Of a stretch of DNA of 64,000 bases, positions 1 through 8,382 are shown piece after piece (the first letter of the stretch is position 1; each line of letters begins with the position of its first letter). A program made the position numbers and the translations under genes. The notes below the pieces were generated by a model. That model made no database searches and was not told the DNA's origin. It worked only from the letters and a program-made list of their open reading frames with translations. This DNA is from Opitutales bacterium (GTDB lineage: Bacteria; Verrucomicrobiota; Verrucomicrobiia; Opitutales; UBA2995), in NCBI GenBank assembly GCA_022824405.1, contig JAJDZZ010000058.1, positions 1 to 64,000 on the forward strand, read 5' to 3'.

Positions 1-11
1 GTCGGGGTCAG

Positions 12-141
12 GCCGTAGAAAAGTGATGCCTTTTGGAGAAAAAGGGTCAGGCCTGGAAAACTGTATTCCGTTGCACTTCATACACTTTTGCAAGGCAACT
101 GACCCTGAAAGGCATAACTTTTTACGTCTTGACCCCTTCCT
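12..141. repeat. Dispersed palindromic repeat family A, copy 1
   Basis: About 130 bases that recur with roughly 90% identity at 39670-39799. The centre is an inverted repeat: AGGGTCAG at 43-50 pairs with CTGACCCT at 99-106, with an inner TTGCA/TGCAA pair at 71-75 and 89-93. In the other copy the outer arms are AGGGTCGG and CCGACCCT, so one base pair changed on both sides. I see no transposase nearby. GGGTCAG ends resemble REP-type elements mobilised by REP-associated tyrosine transposases, which is inference. Confidence 0.8.
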
Positions 142-211
142 CTGTGAGCTTTCCCATTTTGGACTTGGCAAACGTCCGATTGAAAGGTGCAATTGCCCGC
201 TTCATGTGCAT

Positions 212-296
212 GCCCAGGTGGTGAAATTGGTAGACACGCATGATTCAGGTTCATGTGCTTAACGGCGTGGGGGTTCGAGTCCCCCCTTGGGCACCA
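212..296 (+). tRNA. tRNA-Leu(CAG)
   Basis: An 85-base class II tRNA. The acceptor stem GCCCAGG pairs with CTTGGGC, the anticodon stem CATGA pairs with TCATG around the loop TTCAGGT, giving anticodon CAG, and a long variable arm precedes a T arm with five G-C pairs and loop TTCGAGT. Discriminator A and an encoded CCA end at 296. It reads CUG codons. It stands alone, 38 bases before the 3' end of the convergent esterase gene. Confidence 0.97.
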
Positions 297-334
297 CTGT
301 TCATGGATGATATCCAAGACGCAGTTCTTCGCCG

Positions 335-1231
335 CTATTTCAGTTCCCGGTTGAAAAAGCTGAGCACCCGCTCAAAGAGGGCCTCTCTGCTTTCGTCCGC
401 ACCTCCAAACCCGTGGCCGCCGTTGACCACCTTGTGCAACTGGTGGGGAACTCCCGCTTTCAGCAAGGCAGCCGCCAACAACTCACTCTGATTGTAAATG
501 ACGGCGGTATCCTTATCCCCGTGCATTATGAGCATGGGGGGATCCGAGGCAGAAACGTAAGTGATCGGATTGGCCTTCCGGGCCAAGTCCCTGTTTTCCT
601 GGATGGGTCCTCCCAGGAATAGCGATTCGGGCGAATCCGGGGCATCGTGATCGATCCTTCCCGGGACATCGTTCATGCGGAGAAAATCGGTTGGCCCAAA
701 CCAATTGCAGACGGCTTGAACGGCGGGGGAGGCCTTTCCCGTAATCGGGTGGGTATTGAAATCCTCCACGTCGTTGGTCACGCCGAGCAGAGCCACGAGA
801 TGTCCACCGGCCGAGGATCCCCAAGCCCCGAACCTCTCCGGATCGAGGCCATAACGCTCCGCGTTGAACCGGAGAAAACTTACCGCCGCCTTGCAGTCCT
901 TGATGGCGGCGGGGAAAACCTGTTCCCCACTGAGACGGTATTCGACCGAGGCAAGGGCATAACCGTGTTTCAAGAGACCCACACAGTTGCCGATTCCCTT
1001 CTTGCTCCCCTTGCGCCAACCTCCTCCGTGAATCCAAATGACCAGGGGTAAGGGTTCCCCGGCGTCAGCGGGCCGGTACAAATCCAAGGGAAGTTCACGG
1101 TCGCCCACCCGTTCATAGACAATATCCCTTTCCACGACAACACCTTCGGGAAGATCGGGGCCTTTGTTCCATTGACCCGAAAGGGTCGATTGCAGGAACA
1201 GCGCCGAGAACAGGACGAGAAGTGCTTTCAT
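335..1231 (-). CDS. Exported alpha/beta-hydrolase (esterase/lipase family)
   Basis: Predicted 298-residue secreted carboxyl-ester hydrolase. I chose the inner ATG at 1231 because a signal peptide (MKALLVLFSALFLQ) begins exactly there; an upstream ATG at 1261 would bury it. The oxyanion-hole motif HGGGW lies at about residues 68-72, the nucleophile elbow WGSSAGG has its serine near 140, the acid is in MHGDKD near 241 and the histidine in GGHGFGG near 273, so the triad is complete. The arrangement matches the hormone-sensitive-lipase/BD-FAE type that acts on small esters or sugar acetyl groups. The substrate cannot be read from the sequence. It lies 39 bases downstream of the phosphatase gene on the same strand, so co-transcription is possible. 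Confidence 0.85.
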   Translation of the reverse strand: MKALLVLFSALFLQSTLSGQWNKGPDLPEGVVVERDIVYERVGDRELPLDLYRPADAGEPLPLVIWIHGGGWRKGSKKGIGNCVGLLKHGYALASVEYRLSGEQVFPAAIKDCKAAVSFLRFNAERYGLDPERFGAWGSSAGGHLVALLGVTNDVEDFNTHPITGKASPAVQAVCNWFGPTDFLRMNDVPGRIDHDAPDSPESLFLGGPIQENRDLARKANPITYVSASDPPMLIMHGDKDTAVIYNQSELLAAALLKAGVPHQLHKVVNGGHGFGGADESREALFERVLSFFNRELK

Positions 1232-1270
1232 AAGCCTATGATTTCGAAGTTCGACCCGCATTTCTCAGGC

Positions 1271-2590
1271 TCAAAACACCGTGGCATCCTCGTCCTTCTT
1301 TTTCAGGGTATTTTTCCACCGGCGTTCGGAGGATGGAGGGGCCCGATCGATCAGCTTGTTGGGGTTGCCCTTTTGTTTTACCAGATCGAAAGCATCGTAG
1401 AGTTCGCTTACAGCCGTCATGGCGCGGTAGTGCAGGGTATCCCCTGAGACCTTAATGACTTGATAGAGCTGGGAGTTTTCTGCACCGCGCGTCATCCAGC
1501 GATCTGGCCGCAGATCGTATTGTTTGGGGCCGCTCACCGATACCACGTAGACCGTGCCCTTGGTGGTGTCGCGCACCGTTACACCGCTACCCAGGTTGTT
1601 GCCTCTGGCATAGGAATGGTCGTGCCCCTGCAGCACCAGATCCACCGCGTATTTGTCGAAAAGGGGTTTCCACGCTTCGCGCTGGTCTGCATTATCGCGG
1701 CCTTCCGAGGCCGAAAAGATCGGATGATGGAAGGTGACGATGGTCCATTTATTGGGGTTATCCTGGAGCGTTCTTTCCAACCAGGCCACCTGTTCCCGGT
1801 GCCGTTCACAGGAATTGAGCGAAATGATGCGTGCCCCCTGATAGTCAATGAAGTAAGTGGTTTCCGTTAAACCCTCGGGGCCGTTTTCGGGCAGGGTGAA
1901 ATGCGGACGCCACAGAGTGGACAAGCTGCGTTGGTCCGGATCCGACATCTTCTCGTACTCGTGATTCCCCGGGGTAGGAATGCTGGGGATCTTTGCATGA
2001 ATCCAGCTTCCCGCTTCAAACCACTCCTGCCACTCGCTATCATTGTTGGCGTGATCGACGAGGTCCCCGGCATGGATAATGAAATCGGCATGAGGAGCGT
2101 CCAGCACCGCTGTTCTGATGGCTCGAGACCAAAGGGCGAGAAGATTATTTTGGGCGTCGCCAAAGTAGATAAAGGTGAATTCGTCCGGTTCGGCCGAGGC
2201 GGTGCTAAACTGGTACCAGGAACTCCAGATATCGCCGCTGCCCACCCGGTAGGCATAGAGGGTGTCCGGTTTGAGACCCGTGAAGGTGACGGAATGGAAA
2301 TGCGCTGCCTTTCCCAGGTGATTCCATTTTTCCGTGCGGGCTTTTTCTCCCCTGGCCCAAGTGACAAAGTTGGGCGAGGCATCGGCTTCTGCGATCTGAC
2401 CCTCGGCCCCTGTGATGCTGGTATCGGTGCGCCAAGTGACCGCAACCGTAGTGGCGGGATCTCCCGACCAGTTGAGGACGATCCTGTCGGGGATTTTGGT
2501 GGGAGCCCGGTCCACCGCGGCGCGGTGAAATTCGTGGGCATAAACCGGAGCGGCGATGAAAAGCAGGAGGATGAAACAGATTTTGGGCAT
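1271..2590 (-). CDS. Purple-acid-phosphatase-like metallophosphoesterase, exported
   Basis: About 439 residues. The ATG at 2590 is preferred because it starts a clean signal peptide (MPKICFILLLFIAAPVYA); the longer reading adds 28 unlikely residues. An N-terminal fibronectin-III-like domain (about 30-130) precedes a calcineurin-like domain with the metal-ligand motifs FGDAQ (143-147), GDLVDH (175-180), GNHEY (208-212), FHHP and GHDHSY. This order is that of bacterial purple acid phosphatases with a two-metal centre, which hydrolyse phosphomonoesters in the periplasm or outside the cell. It is upstream of the esterase gene on the same strand. Phosphate scavenging is likely, but no Pho box was recognised. 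Confidence 0.9.
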   Translation of the reverse strand: MPKICFILLLFIAAPVYAHEFHRAAVDRAPTKIPDRIVLNWSGDPATTVAVTWRTDTSITGAEGQIAEADASPNFVTWARGEKARTEKWNHLGKAAHFHSVTFTGLKPDTLYAYRVGSGDIWSSWYQFSTASAEPDEFTFIYFGDAQNNLLALWSRAIRTAVLDAPHADFIIHAGDLVDHANNDSEWQEWFEAGSWIHAKIPSIPTPGNHEYEKMSDPDQRSLSTLWRPHFTLPENGPEGLTETTYFIDYQGARIISLNSCERHREQVAWLERTLQDNPNKWTIVTFHHPIFSASEGRDNADQREAWKPLFDKYAVDLVLQGHDHSYARGNNLGSGVTVRDTTKGTVYVVSVSGPKQYDLRPDRWMTRGAENSQLYQVIKVSGDTLHYRAMTAVSELYDAFDLVKQKGNPNKLIDRAPPSSERRWKNTLKKKDEDATVF

Positions 2591-2894
2591 GGCAGGTTTT
2601 GGGTAAGGATTTGGAAACCTTGATTTGCCCGCCAAAGTACAACGCGCTCCAATTTGGTAAAGGGAAAAGACCACGGATTACACGGATGAGCACGGATAGG
2701 AAAAATAGCCACAAAATGCACAAAAGACGCAAAAGGGTAGGAAATCGGAAGATGACCCTCGCCAGGAACGCAAAAGGCGCAGATACATGGATGAAAGAAA
2801 ATATTGAAAGCCCCAGGTACTCCGTATTTTTTGTGCACTACACCATTGGCTTGAACTGATTTAGTTTACCCTTTGTGAACCTCAAAATGGAAGA
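2591..2894. repeat. Gene-free gap with an imperfect 9-bp triplicate (nnCACGGAT)
   Basis: This gap between the phosphatase and hicB has no gene. At about 2669-2697 it holds ACCACGGAT, TACACGGAT and GAGCACGGAT in a row, an imperfect trimer with a 9-base period. The same trimer is found interrupted at 4344-4438 and in inverse orientation at 62494-62523. Downstream lies A-rich sequence of the type CCACAAAATGCACAAAAGACGC, which also follows the copy at 4438. It probably carries the hicB promoter near its right end, but no convincing -35/-10 pair was seen. Confidence 0.7.
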
Positions 2895-3254
2895 ATGACA
2901 CCTCCCATGCTAACTACTCGCGTATTGCTGTATCGCGATGAAGGAGAATGGATAGCTCATTCCCTGGAATTGGACTTGGTTGGAACTGGTGAAAACGAGG
3001 AAGAAGCTAAAAAAGAGTTGGTGGGGGCTATCGTTACCCAGGTAGAATTCTGCCATGAAAAAGGGTGGGACCCATTTTCTCCCGCGCCTGAAAATGTTTT
3101 TAAAATTTGGGAAAAGGTTCAACTAGAAACGTGGGAAACTGTGTTGGCTCAAGCCCAAGAGAAAAATCAAGAATACCGTTTTGCCAGTTCATTGAATTTC
3201 CGTTTAAGCGAATCAGAACAAGGTAGAAGGCTTAAATTCCTACAAATGGCATGA
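2895..3254 (+). CDS. hicB: HicB-type antitoxin
   Basis: A 119-residue protein whose first 50 residues have the HicB pattern: a short beta strand (RVLLYRDEGEWIAHS), the LELDLVGTGENEEEA segment and an amphipathic helix, i.e. the partial RNase H-like fold that masks HicA. The C-terminal half has no clear helix-turn-helix or ribbon-helix-helix, so autoregulation is uncertain. It precedes the toxin gene by 3 bases. This is the reverse of the common hicA-hicB order, though hicB-first pairs are known. The pair is more AT-rich than its neighbours, which suggests recent acquisition. Confidence 0.8.
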   Translation: MTPPMLTTRVLLYRDEGEWIAHSLELDLVGTGENEEEAKKELVGAIVTQVEFCHEKGWDPFSPAPENVFKIWEKVQLETWETVLAQAQEKNQEYRFASSLNFRLSESEQGRRLKFLQMA

Positions 3255-3257
3255 GCC

Positions 3258-3482
3258 TTGGCTAAATCTCTCAAAACCCGGGAAGTTCTAAAAATTCTTA
3301 GGACATACGATAACGGTTTTACGTATTCCTCTGGCAAGGGGCCAGGATCACATGGAACCATTTACCATGAAGGGCTGAGACGCTCGTGCCAGATCCCCAA
3401 TCATAAGGGCAGAGATGTGAGTAAGCATGTGCTTGGCGTAATTAAACGCAGATTTAATTTACCAAAAGACATTTTTAATTGA
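3258..3482 (+). CDS. hicA: HicA-type mRNA interferase toxin
   Basis: A 74-residue basic protein beginning at a TTG codon. The N-terminal helix (LKTREVLKILRTY), the glycine-rich GKGPGSHGTI segment with the conserved GSH catalytic histidine, and the final NHKGRDVSKHVLGVIKR segment fit the double-stranded-RNA-binding-like fold of HicA, which cleaves mRNA until neutralised by HicB. The gene starts 3 bases after the hicB stop, so translation is coupled. The weak TTG start and second position would keep toxin output below antitoxin output. No other in-frame ATG exists upstream without crossing the hicB stop. Confidence 0.85.
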   Translation: MAKSLKTREVLKILRTYDNGFTYSSGKGPGSHGTIYHEGLRRSCQIPNHKGRDVSKHVLGVIKRRFNLPKDIFN

Positions 3483-3593
3483 GGAGGAGCAACGATCCGC
3501 ATTCCATTTCAAGGGGAGGGTTGGTCGATAAAACCAGCTAAATCTCAGCAAGTTGCTGGATTCTAAGAACCATCGCTGGTATGGAGTGGGATT

Positions 3594-4307
3594 ATGCGCG
3601 ACTATGGCAAAATCCTGGATCGTCTGAATACGGCCAATCTGGATTTTTTGACGAAAATCGGTACGGTACAGGGTTATCCCATATTCATGGTTCAATTGGG
3701 ATCCGAGACCGGTGAACGTGAAAACATCCTCATAACAGGCGGTGTTCACGGCGATGAACCGGCGGGCGTGGAGGCATCGTTAAGGTTTTTGGAACGGGAC
3801 AACGGAGCGCTTCTGGAACGATTCAGGTTTTGGGTCATTCCCTGTATCAATCCCTACGGGTACGTGCATGATACACGGGAAAATCGTGAAGGTGCGGACA
3901 TTAACCGCTCCTTTGAAACGGAAGAGGTGTTGGAGGCATCCATCGTCAAACGCGCCATTGCCCAAACCCAATTCTCCTTCGCGATAGATTTCCACGAGGA
4001 CTGCGATGCGACCGGGTTCTACCTTTACGAAGGCAAAAGGGATAAGCAGTACATCGGACCCCAAATCGCTGCCGTCGTCAAAAACATCGGCCCCATGGAT
4101 GACGACGATTCAGGCGAAAGCGAAGTGCTGATCGGCGATGGGGTTTATGAGGTGGCTCAGGAATGGGGTGTTCAGGGTTTAACGCCCTACCTCCTGCGCT
4201 TCCACACCGAGCATGCCATCATCAGCGAAACGCCGACCACATGGCCGCTCGAGCAACGTTCCGCCCTCCATTTGGCGGTGTTGGACGCGGTGTTGCAAAG
4301 AAATTGA
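3594..4307 (+). CDS. M14-family zinc carboxypeptidase-like protein
   Basis: A 237-residue protein with the zinc site of peptidase family M14 and succinylglutamate desuccinylase-like enzymes: HGDEPAG near residues 51-57 gives the His and Glu ligands, DFHED near 129 the third ligand, and ISETPT near the C terminus carries the candidate catalytic glutamate. An Asn-Pro-x-G and an INRSF segment match the substrate-binding Asn-Arg of the family. No signal peptide is visible, so a cytoplasmic role in trimming a peptide or an N-acyl amino acid is likely. It is short for a classical carboxypeptidase. The substrate is unknown. Confidence 0.8.
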   Translation: MRDYGKILDRLNTANLDFLTKIGTVQGYPIFMVQLGSETGERENILITGGVHGDEPAGVEASLRFLERDNGALLERFRFWVIPCINPYGYVHDTRENREGADINRSFETEEVLEASIVKRAIAQTQFSFAIDFHEDCDATGFYLYEGKRDKQYIGPQIAAVVKNIGPMDDDDSGESEVLIGDGVYEVAQEWGVQGLTPYLLRFHTEHAIISETPTTWPLEQRSALHLAVLDAVLQRN

Positions 4308-4312
4308 CTCTC

Positions 4313-4440
4313 GCAAAGATCGCCGAGAACGCGAAGGGAAACTAACCACGGACCCCGCTTCGCCCAAGGGCTTCGGTAGGACACGTTACACGGATCCCGC
4401 TTCGCCTGAAGGCTACGGCAGGACACGTGAGCACGGATGG
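4313..4440. repeat. Composite repeat with two 33-bp hairpin inserts
   Basis: From 4313 there is a GCnAAGnnC 9-mer trimer, followed by the CACGGAT trimer seen uninterrupted at 2669. Here it is split twice: a 33-base insert at 4353-4385 follows ACCACGGA and another at 4395-4427 follows TTACACGGA. Both inserts have the form nCCCGCTTCGCC...GGCTnCGG...AGGACACG and can fold around GCC/GGC and CCG/CGG arms. Removing both restores the simple trimer. No gene lies between 4308 and 4557. Confidence 0.85.
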
Positions 4441-4557
4441 GGAAAATATAGCCCCAAGAGCCACAAAAGATTCAAAAAGGATGAAGAAGCGCTGAAGGCC
4501 TTCAGCGAATTGGGAAGGAGGTTTTGGTTGCTGGATGCTATCTCCAATCCGGCTAAA

Positions 4558-5916
4558 TCAGGCGGGCCTACTCTTCCGAAACTTGTGGCCGATCCAGGAT
4601 ACCAAAGCGATCAGAATCAAGGTCAGACCGACCATTGGGAGGAAAACGGCCAAGGCGATGGTCACCCAGGCTATCCACCGCGGCACCGTCTTGGGGGGCG
4701 GTTTGCCGGGCGCGCCGAATTTACCGCTTGGCCGCCTTCTCCACCACATCCATACCCCGGTTGCCGACATGGCGATGATCAGCAGGCAACTGATAAAGGC
4801 CAAAACCTTGGTTGGAAATCCGAAGATGGTTCCCGTATGAATGGGGTAAAACAAAAAGGTGAGTTTTGCTCCCAGCGATAAATCCTCGTCCGTCTCGGCC
4901 AACAGCACTTCCCCTGAGTATTGATCCACAATGGCGATAATTTTCTCACCAAAGGGATCCATGATGTTGTTAAAATAACGGAAGGTTTCATCTGTTCCAT
5001 GCTTGGGGATGGACAAGCTGTGCAGGGTGGCCGGTTCGGTGGCCAAAGAAGTGACACTGTGGAAAACCTTGTCGAGGGAGGCCTGGGCCGGCGCTTCCCG
5101 ACCTTCTTCGATCACTGACTTGGGGGGGCTTAGAAAGGCCTGGGGCATGGCGCCGGTCAGGGAATGGCCGATAAACCAGGCCCGGCCCCAAAATTGGGTG
5201 AAGAGCAGACCTGTGAACATAATTGCTACGGCAAAAACAGCGAAATACATGCCGGGTACGGTATGCCAGTCGCGCAGGATCGTTTTGAAGCGGCCGGTAA
5301 TGCGAGGCAGCCATACCCCCCAGACCTTCTCTTTTTGCCGGGGCCACCATAGGTATAGTCCGGCCAAAACGGAGACAATTCCCCAGCAGGTTGCCGTCTC
5401 GGTGGCGACGCGCCCAGGGACACCTGCATAAAGCGTGCGGTGAATTTTGAGGATCACTCCAAAAAACCCCTCATCGTAAGCGAGAGCGCCCAATATCCGG
5501 CCCCTATACTGATCGTAATAGACGGTGTGAAAAACCAATTCTCCATCCGGTCCCTCCCTTTGCATTGAACTCGACCAGGAAATATCATTGCCGTAGCGCA
5601 TATTGATATTGCGCATCTGAAATTCGGGATAGGCAGATTGGATGTCCGCCTGCATCCGGTCCAGGGAGACGGTGTCTCCGCTTGGATTCACCTGGAACAA
5701 TTCCGGGTAGAATATGGGGTTCAATTCCTCCTGAAATACCCAGAGGGCGCCGGTCGTTGCCATTGCGATCAAAAAGGGCGAGGCTAACAAACCTGCCCAG
5801 AAATGCCACCTCCATACCGCCTTGTAGACGCGTGTGGAAAAGGAATTGTTTGCCTGTTTGTCGAACCGCTCGGCTGGGGTCGTCGCGGGAGCAACCGTGG
5901 GGGCTGGGCTTTCCAT
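4558..5916 (-). CDS. PepSY-associated transmembrane protein (putative ferric/siderophore reductase)
   Basis: A 452-residue inner-membrane protein of the PepSY_TM family. A hydrophobic segment near residues 37-58 (WAGLLASPFLIAMATTGALW) is followed by a periplasmic PepSY region and KIHRTLYAGVPGR with the family histidine, then further membrane segments near 180, 230 and 370, another histidine motif (FYPIHTGTIFG near 358) and a final pair of helices after 415. Such proteins usually sit beside TonB-dependent siderophore receptors and are thought to reduce iron at the membrane. Here the gene follows a TonB receptor gene by 76 bases on the same strand, consistent with an iron-uptake operon. That receptor is broken by a stop. 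Confidence 0.85.
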   Translation of the reverse strand: MESPAPTVAPATTPAERFDKQANNSFSTRVYKAVWRWHFWAGLLASPFLIAMATTGALWVFQEELNPIFYPELFQVNPSGDTVSLDRMQADIQSAYPEFQMRNINMRYGNDISWSSSMQREGPDGELVFHTVYYDQYRGRILGALAYDEGFFGVILKIHRTLYAGVPGRVATETATCWGIVSVLAGLYLWWPRQKEKVWGVWLPRITGRFKTILRDWHTVPGMYFAVFAVAIMFTGLLFTQFWGRAWFIGHSLTGAMPQAFLSPPKSVIEEGREAPAQASLDKVFHSVTSLATEPATLHSLSIPKHGTDETFRYFNNIMDPFGEKIIAIVDQYSGEVLLAETDEDLSLGAKLTFLFYPIHTGTIFGFPTKVLAFISCLLIIAMSATGVWMWWRRRPSGKFGAPGKPPPKTVPRWIAWVTIALAVFLPMVGLTLILIALVSWIGHKFRKSRPA

Positions 5917-5992
5917 TTGAGTGTCCAGGGTTCCTCGCGTTAATGAAACCGGGAATCAGGCGGTAAAACCGAGATAAAGGTAAACCAATTGG

Positions 5993-8125
5993 TTAGAAAT
6001 TTGCGTTAACGTTTATACCGACTACCCGGGAATCGCCGGCGCTTCCGAATCCATCGGCCCTTCTTCTGGCCAGATACTGCCGGTCGAAGAGATTGCGACT
6101 GTAGAGGTAAACGGACCAGAAGCTGTTGGACTGGTAACCGAATCGGGCATTTACCAGGAAAAAGGAACTGTTCAGTTCTCCGGGATCGTTGTTTACGGTG
6201 TAAAAACTTTTATCGGTGAAGCTGCCGTCCACGGCGATTTCAAATCCATTGTCAAAATCATAATCACCGCCAATGGAACCGGTCCATTGAGGCGCTTGAG
6301 AAAACTGATTTCCAGCCAGGCTGATCGGGTTTCTCATTGCGTCGGCAACCACATACTCGTCCAACTGGGTTTTGGTATAACCAACGTTAAAGAATAAGGT
6401 GAGCTGATTGGTGGCGTTGAGGTTGGTTTCAAGTTCAAAACCGTAGAGGGTGGCGGCGCCTGCATTTTCAATTCTGGAATCCAAAAATGTGCCCGATGGG
6501 CCCGGAAGGCTGAGTTGCATGTCCTTATAGTCGGTATGGAAGAAATTGGCGTTGGCCCGGAGTCGTCCTCCCAGGGAAAGGGATCGTAGAGAGTACTCAA
6601 GGTTGGTGGTGAATTCAGGATCATATTCGTATTGCTGACTACTTATGAAATCGGTTGCACTTCCACCGGCTCGATATCCACGCTGGACGGTGAAGCCATG
6701 ACTGATGTCTTCAGATACTTGGTAGACAAGGGCCAATTTGGGCAGAAAGGCTTTATAATCAGCTTCCAGATGGACCGGAGTAGGATCGGCATTGGCTCCC
6801 GGGAAAGGTTCGGGATCGAAAGCGGAAAAATTGGTGGAAACCGATTCCTGATCTTCCGAATCATATCGAATACCTGCGATGAGAGTAATCTTGTCGTTCA
6901 GGTCATATTCCGCCTCACTGAAAAAGGCGCTGTTGCCAATTTCCTCATCAAAGGTGTTTCCGAACCGGGCGGAAGTGCCCGGGGGAAATCCATACCTTGA
7001 GGCATCGGGAACAATCGCGTTGAAAAAGAGATCTTTCTCCGTGTCCCGGAAGAACAAACCACTGGTCCAGCTCAATGATGGGTTGGAATAGTTGAGCTTG
7101 AATTCCTGGCTGTAGGTTGTGTCCAAGACCGTTCTCAGCGCGGGTGTGTTTCGCGGGTTATCGGGCTCGATCGGGAAGTCCAGGATGTAATCACTTTTCA
7201 AATAGCCGGTCTCTGAAATAATCGCCCAGTTGTCGTTAATAACGTAATCCATAAGGAGGTTGGACATGTCGGTAGTCCCCTCCGAGTTGTTTACCTGATC
7301 CCCTATTCGCTTTTCGGGAAACACATCCTGGTGGATTCCTTGGGCTGCCAATCTGTTCTCCGATCGTGTCTAGGTAAAGATCACATCAAAATTTTCCCTC
7401 GGCTGATAGCGCACCTTTCCTCGAAAAGTTCTTAAACTCTCGTCTGCGATATCCTCGCCTGTGAGCCAATGCGCAATATCGCCATCCGACTGGTAGTCCT
7501 CATAGGCCAGCCTGAAAGCCAGGTTTTCACCCAAGGGTTGGTTTGCTGCCACCGCAAACCGTGTCTCATTGAAGGTTCCATAATCGGCACGCAATTTCAG
7601 TTCCTGTTCGAAGATCGGATCCCTGCCACGAAGGATGATGGCCCCTGCCAGAGCATTCTGTCCCTGTTGAGTCGATTGTGGGCCACGTAATACTTCCACT
7701 TGTTCGAGGTCCCAGGTACTGAGCGCCCCCGTATGTAGCGCTTGCCCGTTCGGCACGCTTACCCCATCCACTTGGACGTTTATGGTTTGGCCGCTACCGC
7801 CTCCTACCCCGCCATCGGGAATACCGCGAATGACAAAACCAAATCCTCCCCCTTGGGCGTTGACACCGGGTAGGCGGTCGATCACGTCGAAGAGGTCTTT
7901 GTCTGCGCTTACGTCCAGTTTTTCTCCCAATTCGACGGAAACGCTGGTGTGGGTATCCTGGAGGTCGCGTTCCTGTATCTCACCTGTGATGGTGATGCGA
8001 GGCAGGTCGAAGATATCGCCGAGTTCGTCGTTCTCGTCAAATATGTCATCATCCGCTTGGCCGAAGCAAACTAAGCAAATGAACGCAAGCGAACCTAGCC
8101 AAGCCAAAACAATGGGTCGTTTCAT
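5993..8125 (-). pseudogene. TonB-dependent receptor interrupted by an in-frame TAG
   Basis: Two same-frame pieces make one receptor of about 710 residues. The first 251 residues carry a signal peptide (MKRPIVLAWLGSLAFICLVC), a short acidic stretch with a TonB-box-like LPRITITG and the plug domain with LRGPQSTQQGQNALAG. A TAG at 7370-7372 then ends translation. The same frame continues at once with TRSENRLAAQGIHQ into the beta barrel, ending in the terminal-phenylalanine motif VNANF expected for BAM recognition. There is no frameshift and no missing sequence, so one base change (for example a Tyr codon to TAG) explains it. Other genes here, such as tsf, use TAG as a normal stop. It lies upstream of the PepSY gene. 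A recent pseudogene or a base-call error are the simplest readings. Confidence 0.85.
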
Positions 8126-8202
8126 GGAGCAAAAATGGGTTTAGGGGTGACCGGTTTTTTGACCGGGGTGTGGCGATACTAGTGGGAAGCACCGGTAAAT
8201 TC

Positions 8203-8240
8203 CACCCTGAGACGGATAAAATACACTCCGAGACGGATAA
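8203..8240. promoter_or_regulatory. 17-bp direct repeat spaced two helical turns
   Basis: CACCCTGAGACGGATAA at 8203-8219 and CACTCCGAGACGGATAA at 8224-8240 match at 15 of 17 positions, and their starts are 21 bases apart, placing them on the same face of the helix. They lie in the divergent gap between the TonB receptor (start 8125) and doxX (start 8383). Direct repeats with this spacing are typical of response-regulator sites. The protein is unknown. Confidence 0.55.
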
Positions 8241-8315
8241 TTTTTAGGAATTAGGTTCTAGATTCTGGGAGGAAAGAAACCACTTGCTAGAGGCCAAGGT
8301 ATTTGCACAACCTTC

Positions 8316-8340
8316 TATCGGTTCCGATATACGTCGGAAC
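8316..8340. promoter_or_regulatory. Two overlapping perfect palindromes upstream of doxX
   Basis: TATCGG-TT-CCGATA at 8316-8329 and GTTCCGA-N6-TCGGAAC at 8321-8340 are both perfect inverted repeats and share the bases GTTCCGATA. They lie 43-67 bases before the chosen doxX start and could be an operator for a dimeric repressor or, in RNA, two mutually exclusive hairpins. Confidence 0.5.
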
Positions 8341-8382
8341 GACGAATCCGCAATCCATCAACCCTTTGTAAAGCAGTTTGCC

